Source: Cephalothrix spiralis (taxonomy: Eukaryota > Nemertea > Palaeonemertea > Archinemertea > Cephalotrichidae). Taken from it: DNA of 10,279 nucleotides. The stretch is taken from assembly GCA_032353305.1 (NCBI GenBank), contig JAUCNG010411359.1:1-10279 (forward strand). The letters are read 5' to 3'. The notes beneath the pieces are model-generated. The model was not told where the DNA came from. It saw nothing but the letters and a program-made list of their open reading frames with translations, and searched no databases. Position 1 is the first letter of the stretch. Every line of letters begins with the position of its first letter. Made by a program: the position numbers and the translations under genes. Positions 7,460-10,279 of this stretch are shown here, piece by piece.

Positions 7460-8019
7460 TACAGTGTGTCCCAATATTATGGAAAACATATTGTGACTTA
7501 ATTATAAATATTTTAATAATTGTAAAAAATTATATCAGAGCATGGTCTTCTCTCCCGAATTTGGTGCAGATTGGTTCATAACTAAAGAAGCTACGATGAC
7601 TCTGGTTTAATTTTCCCCACCCTAAATCCCATACGAATCGAGAGAATGCTAGTTTGAATCACTCTAAAAATTAATCTGGAATATTTTCAATGCATTTCAA
7701 TTTTTAATAAATTTTGTTGTGTACGAGTAAATTGAATAAGAAAATTCAAAAAATAAAAAAGTCGTAAAAAATCACATTTCCGAGAGTCAGATTTTTAGAG
7801 AAAGGGCGTTCATTTGGGGAAATTTAACTTTTTTGTCCTTTTGGAGGAATATATGTAGCTCAGTTGTTAGACAGAATAATTTGCGCCAAATTTATTTTAT
7901 TTGAAAGAGAAGACCATGATCTCTCTAGTGATTACTAGCGGCGATATTGTCAATTTATAATTGAGTCACAATATGACGTCAACTGGCTGTTTTTTATGAT
8001 ATAAATGAGACACCCTGTA
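7460..8019. mobile_element. Family C mariner-like foldback MITE
   Basis: A 560-bp element with ends TACAGTGTGTCCC and, reverse-complemented from the right, TACAGGGTGTCTC. ACAGGGTGTCCC-type ends are widespread on mariner-like elements in invertebrates, and both sides have TATA, consistent with a TA target duplication. The arms pair over about 250 bases: CATATTGTGACT 7487-7498 with 7964-7975, CATGGTCTTCTCT 7541-7553 with 7906-7918, then diverged GAGCTAC/AAGCTAC and TTTCCCC blocks. The centre is AT-rich and has no transposase frame. The arms are more diverged than in families A and B, suggesting an older insertion. Confidence 0.8.
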
Positions 8020-8623
8020 TATTATATTTTATTAATATAAGTTTTTGACATCAGTACAGCTGATCGGTGAAATATGATTGATTAATATCGAATATTTTTA
8101 AACCTTTCCAAATTAAATTCACAACTAGCATTTTGTTTAAAACAGAAAAAAACTGCCAGCTTGTATAAAAGCGACATTAGTCTTATAAATAAGCTGTAGC
8201 ATGATTTAGAACATACAATATACTATTGATTATTTTGAAAACATGTATATGTTCGATAAATTTTTGATTAATTATGATTAATTAGAATGCCTGGCATTAT
8301 GATACGTTACACTAGTTTTACAATATAGGGGTCGTACCTAGTTTTCATACCATGCACATTGTGAATTGTTAAGTCATGAGTTAAAGTTACTATTCATTGA
8401 TATGTGAAACTAACTATTGTTGTTTTTTTCATACCTAACAGTAAGGATTTTTTGTTATTCTACATTCCATGCATTGCCACAGTTCGGGACCGCCTAGTTT
8501 TTCGATAGTTGTAATAATAAAGGGTCGCTCGACTGGACAGTCAGAGAGGAATCGATATTACTAAATCATATTTCAAATGACGGTTGGAATGAAAACATAT
8601 TGGATATATATAACATTTGAAAA
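8020..8623. other. AT-rich interval before the tandem array
   Basis: No gene is supported. TTTTTTTCATACCTAACAG at about 8424-8442 looks like a splice acceptor, but no open frame follows. The segment around 8485-8550 is somewhat GC-richer (GGGACCGCC, GGGTCGCTCGACTGG) without a recognised identity. Confidence 0.5.
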
Positions 8624-8843
8624 GGTTAGTAAAATGTTTATACTGAATATTAGGTCTTAGGGGGAAATGACAGGCCTTGTAGGTCTCATACAGTATTATG
8701 TTACAATTACATTTCAACCTCTTACCGAAAGAGTCATTATTTATGACTAAAACTCATAAAATTTGATAAAAAACTCGTACATGTAATAAGAAATAGCAAC
8801 AAAATGTTATTTATCTTGATGATATCTGAATGTAACAACATTC

Positions 8844-8863
8844 GACTCGTTTTGCTCGGCTTG
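8844..8863 (+). repeat. Conserved CTCG box, unit 1
   Basis: GACTCGTTTTGCTCGGCTTG. This is the GC-richest and best conserved part of the array unit. The same box ends units 2, 3, 4 and 5 at 9111-9130, 9356-9375, 9479-9498 and 9652-9671, with one to three substitutions. CTCG and CGAG words within it make it partly self-complementary. Confidence 0.75.
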
Positions 8864-9739
8864 GTAACATATTTTTGGTTAGTAAAGTGTTTATAATGAA
8901 TATTAGGTCTATATGGGGGAAATGTCAGGCCTCGTAGGTCTCGTACAGTATTATGATACCATTAAATTTCACCTTCTTAACGAAAGAGTCATTATTTATG
9001 ACTGAAACTCATAAAATTTGATCATCATGAAAATCATGTAAAAATAAAATGCGATAAGATAATATTTAAATGGATGAAATCCGACTGTAACAACATTAAA
9101 AAAATAGCACGACTCGCTTTGCTCGGCTTGGTATCCTCTTTTTGGTTAGTAAAGTTGTTTTACTGAATATTAGGTCTATAGGGGGAAATGTCAGGCCTCT
9201 TAGGTCTCATACAGTTCTATGATATCATTAAATTTCACCCTCTAACCGAATGACTAAAACACATACAATTTGATGAAAAACTCGTAAAAAGAAATAACGA
9301 CGAAACGTTGTTTATCTTGTTCAGATCTGAATGTAAAAACGTTTGAAAACATCTAGACTCGCTTTGCTCGGCTTGTTTGGTTAGTATTAAAAGGGTTTTA
9401 GGTTTTACTGAATATTAGGTTTTATAGAGGCAAATGTTTAATTCGGACAGATCTCGTAGTTCTCATTAAATACATCTCAACTCTCTTTGCTCGGCTTGAC
9501 CGTAAGTTTTTAGTTAAGTGGTTTTATGAATATTAGGCTTAGAAAGGAGTAAATGTTTTAATCTGACAGGTCTTGTATTATGATATCGTAAAATCCAAAA
9601 AGTCATAATTTGTGGCTATAAAATCTGATTTAAAACTTTAAAAAACATCTCGACTCGCTTTGCTCGGCTTGAACGTATTTGATTTTAGTGGATTAGGTCT
9701 ATAGGGGTAAATGTTTAAATCTAACAGGTCTTGTAGTTC

Positions 9740-9763
9740 TCATAACATAGGCCTATGTTATGA
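9740..9763. repeat. Perfect 24-bp palindrome in the last array unit
   Basis: A half site of TCATAACATAGG is followed at once by its exact reverse complement, with no spacer. Units 1-3 have CATACAGTATTATGATA at the corresponding place, so the palindrome arose within this unit. GGCC at its centre is a small GC island. Confidence 0.85.
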
Positions 9764-9783
9764 TATCGTAAAATATGACCCAT

Positions 9784-10157
9784 TTTTGGCAAATTTCTAA
9801 GTTTTTGGATAGTTGACCTCACGGATTGTGTAATGAATTTATAAACAGTGGACAGTTCCACAGCGGTTAGTAATTAAAACAGATTACAGTTCGGATTAGT
9901 CTGGGTATAATCGTTATCAACCTGATATCTGATTATTGACTAGGCTTTCCGATATATAGTTGATTATTGATATTTATACAACTTTTTTCGTTCAACAAAA
10001 AAGTAGGAAAAATATTATTTGGTTTGATAAAAAAAAATTTGGAAATTTTTTCAGGATATGTTCTGCCAGAACAATTAAATTTTTCGTTAAGGAGGATTTC
10101 GGGTGCGGACAAATTAAAAGAAAATTTTATTGTTGAATAAATACAGAATGGAGTCCA
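9784..10157. other. Interval between tandem array and terminal hairpin
   Basis: No gene is supported. The 101-codon minus-strand frame at 9933-10238 is the longest in the window, but it has AT-driven composition, no recognisable domain, and its start end lies inside the 10158-10258 hairpin. Small inverted pairs occur: GTGGA/TCCAC at 9848-9861 and TTCTGCCAGAA near 10060. Confidence 0.45.
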
Positions 10158-10258
10158 ATAATGTAGCAATAACATGATTTGGGGGGGGGGGCAACAAGCT
10201 GTTTTTCCATGTTTCAAAAAGCTTGTTGCCAGAACCAAATCATGTTATTAACATTATC
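10158..10258. mobile_element. Hairpin element with internal 11-G run
   Basis: AATAACATGATTTGG at 10168-10182 pairs with CCAAATCATGTTATT at 10235-10249. Further in, GGCAACAAGCT pairs with AGCTTGTTGCC, leaving a loop of about 18 bases. Further out, ATAATGT pairs with ACATTAT around a three-base bulge. The left arm contains 11 consecutive G (10181-10191) where the right arm has CCAGAACC, so the G run probably expanded on one side only. It is likely a small foldback element or the start of a longer one cut by the window. Confidence 0.7.
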
Positions 10259-10279
10259 ATTACTTCTTACTTATTATCA

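Larger units (their letters stand above)
8624..9783 (+). repeat. Degenerate tandem array, six units
   Basis: Units begin near 8624, 8877, 9144, 9379, 9510 and 9682, giving lengths of about 253, 267, 235, 131 and 172 bases, with a partial last unit. A full unit reads in order GGTTAGTAAA, TGAATATTAGGTCTATAGGG, AAATGTCAGGCCT-GTAGGTCTC, TACAGTATTATGATA, CCGAAAGAGTCATTATTTAT, ACTCATAAAATTTGAT, and GACTCGCTTTGCTCGGCTTG. Units 4 and 5 have lost interior parts. Units 4-6 share AAATGTTTAAT and TGTAGTTCTCAT or its relics, unlike units 1-3, so there are two subtypes. No coding frame runs through the array. Units resemble module M in motif order. Confidence 0.85.

Noticed and set aside
8424-8444. Splice acceptor (pyrimidine run followed by CAG)
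   Set aside because: No open reading frame follows and no matching donor or exon could be identified.
8624-9783. CRISPR-like array
   Set aside because: The whole unit is repeated, including the parts between the conserved boxes; spacing is irregular and the setting is eukaryotic.
9933-10238. Longest open frame, 101 codons on the minus strand
   Set aside because: No recognisable domain, AT-driven residue mix, and its start end lies inside the 10158-10258 hairpin including the poly-G run; treated as chance.

Overview
The window looks like AT-rich, non-coding DNA from an animal nuclear genome. The evidence is the absence of any open frame longer than about 100 codons on either strand, the lack of bacterial gene or RBS structure, several transposon relics without transposase, a reverse-oriented SINE-like segment with RNA polymerase III A- and B-box sequences, and a degenerate tandem array. 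The mixture of foldback MITEs, a tRNA-headed SINE and CpG-rich repeat patches would fit a marine invertebrate such as a mollusc, but no sequence here fixes the taxon. No protein-coding gene, rRNA or functional tRNA could be supported.

Layout. 1-1088: AT-rich spacer with a diverged direct repeat (581-644 and 948-1016). 1089-1578: first copy of a long palindromic MITE (family A). 1579-2149: featureless. 2150-2345: dispersed repeat module M, copy 1. 2381-2536: compact nested hairpin element. 2537-3000: spacer with a 13-G run. 3001-3721: large foldback element (family B). 3934-4491: second copy of family A. 4500-5310: mostly featureless, with a short palindromic GCGCATGCGC site. 5311-5339: small hairpin. 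5360-5548: module M, copy 2, followed by a CpG-richer patch and a short repeat shared with the left end. 6241-6459: CpG-rich element with terminal inverted repeats (TIRs) flanked by CTAT on both sides. 7060-7362: SINE-like unit on the minus strand. 7460-8019: mariner-like foldback MITE (family C). 8624-9783: degenerate tandem array whose units carry a conserved CTCGCTTTGCTCGGCTTG word. 10158-10258: terminal hairpin enclosing an 11-G run.

How it fits together. Nothing here acts as a pathway. At least a quarter of the window is palindromic DNA: three foldback families (A twice, B, C), each bounded by TA, plus two smaller hairpins. These look like non-autonomous DNA transposons that depend on a transposase encoded elsewhere. 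Module M and the tandem-array unit share the same order of short motifs and may derive from one ancestral repeat.

The most interesting observation is in family A. Several bases that differ between its two copies are changed in both arms of each copy, so each palindrome is more self-consistent than the pair are to each other. That suggests arm-to-arm homogenisation or distinct palindromic subfamilies.
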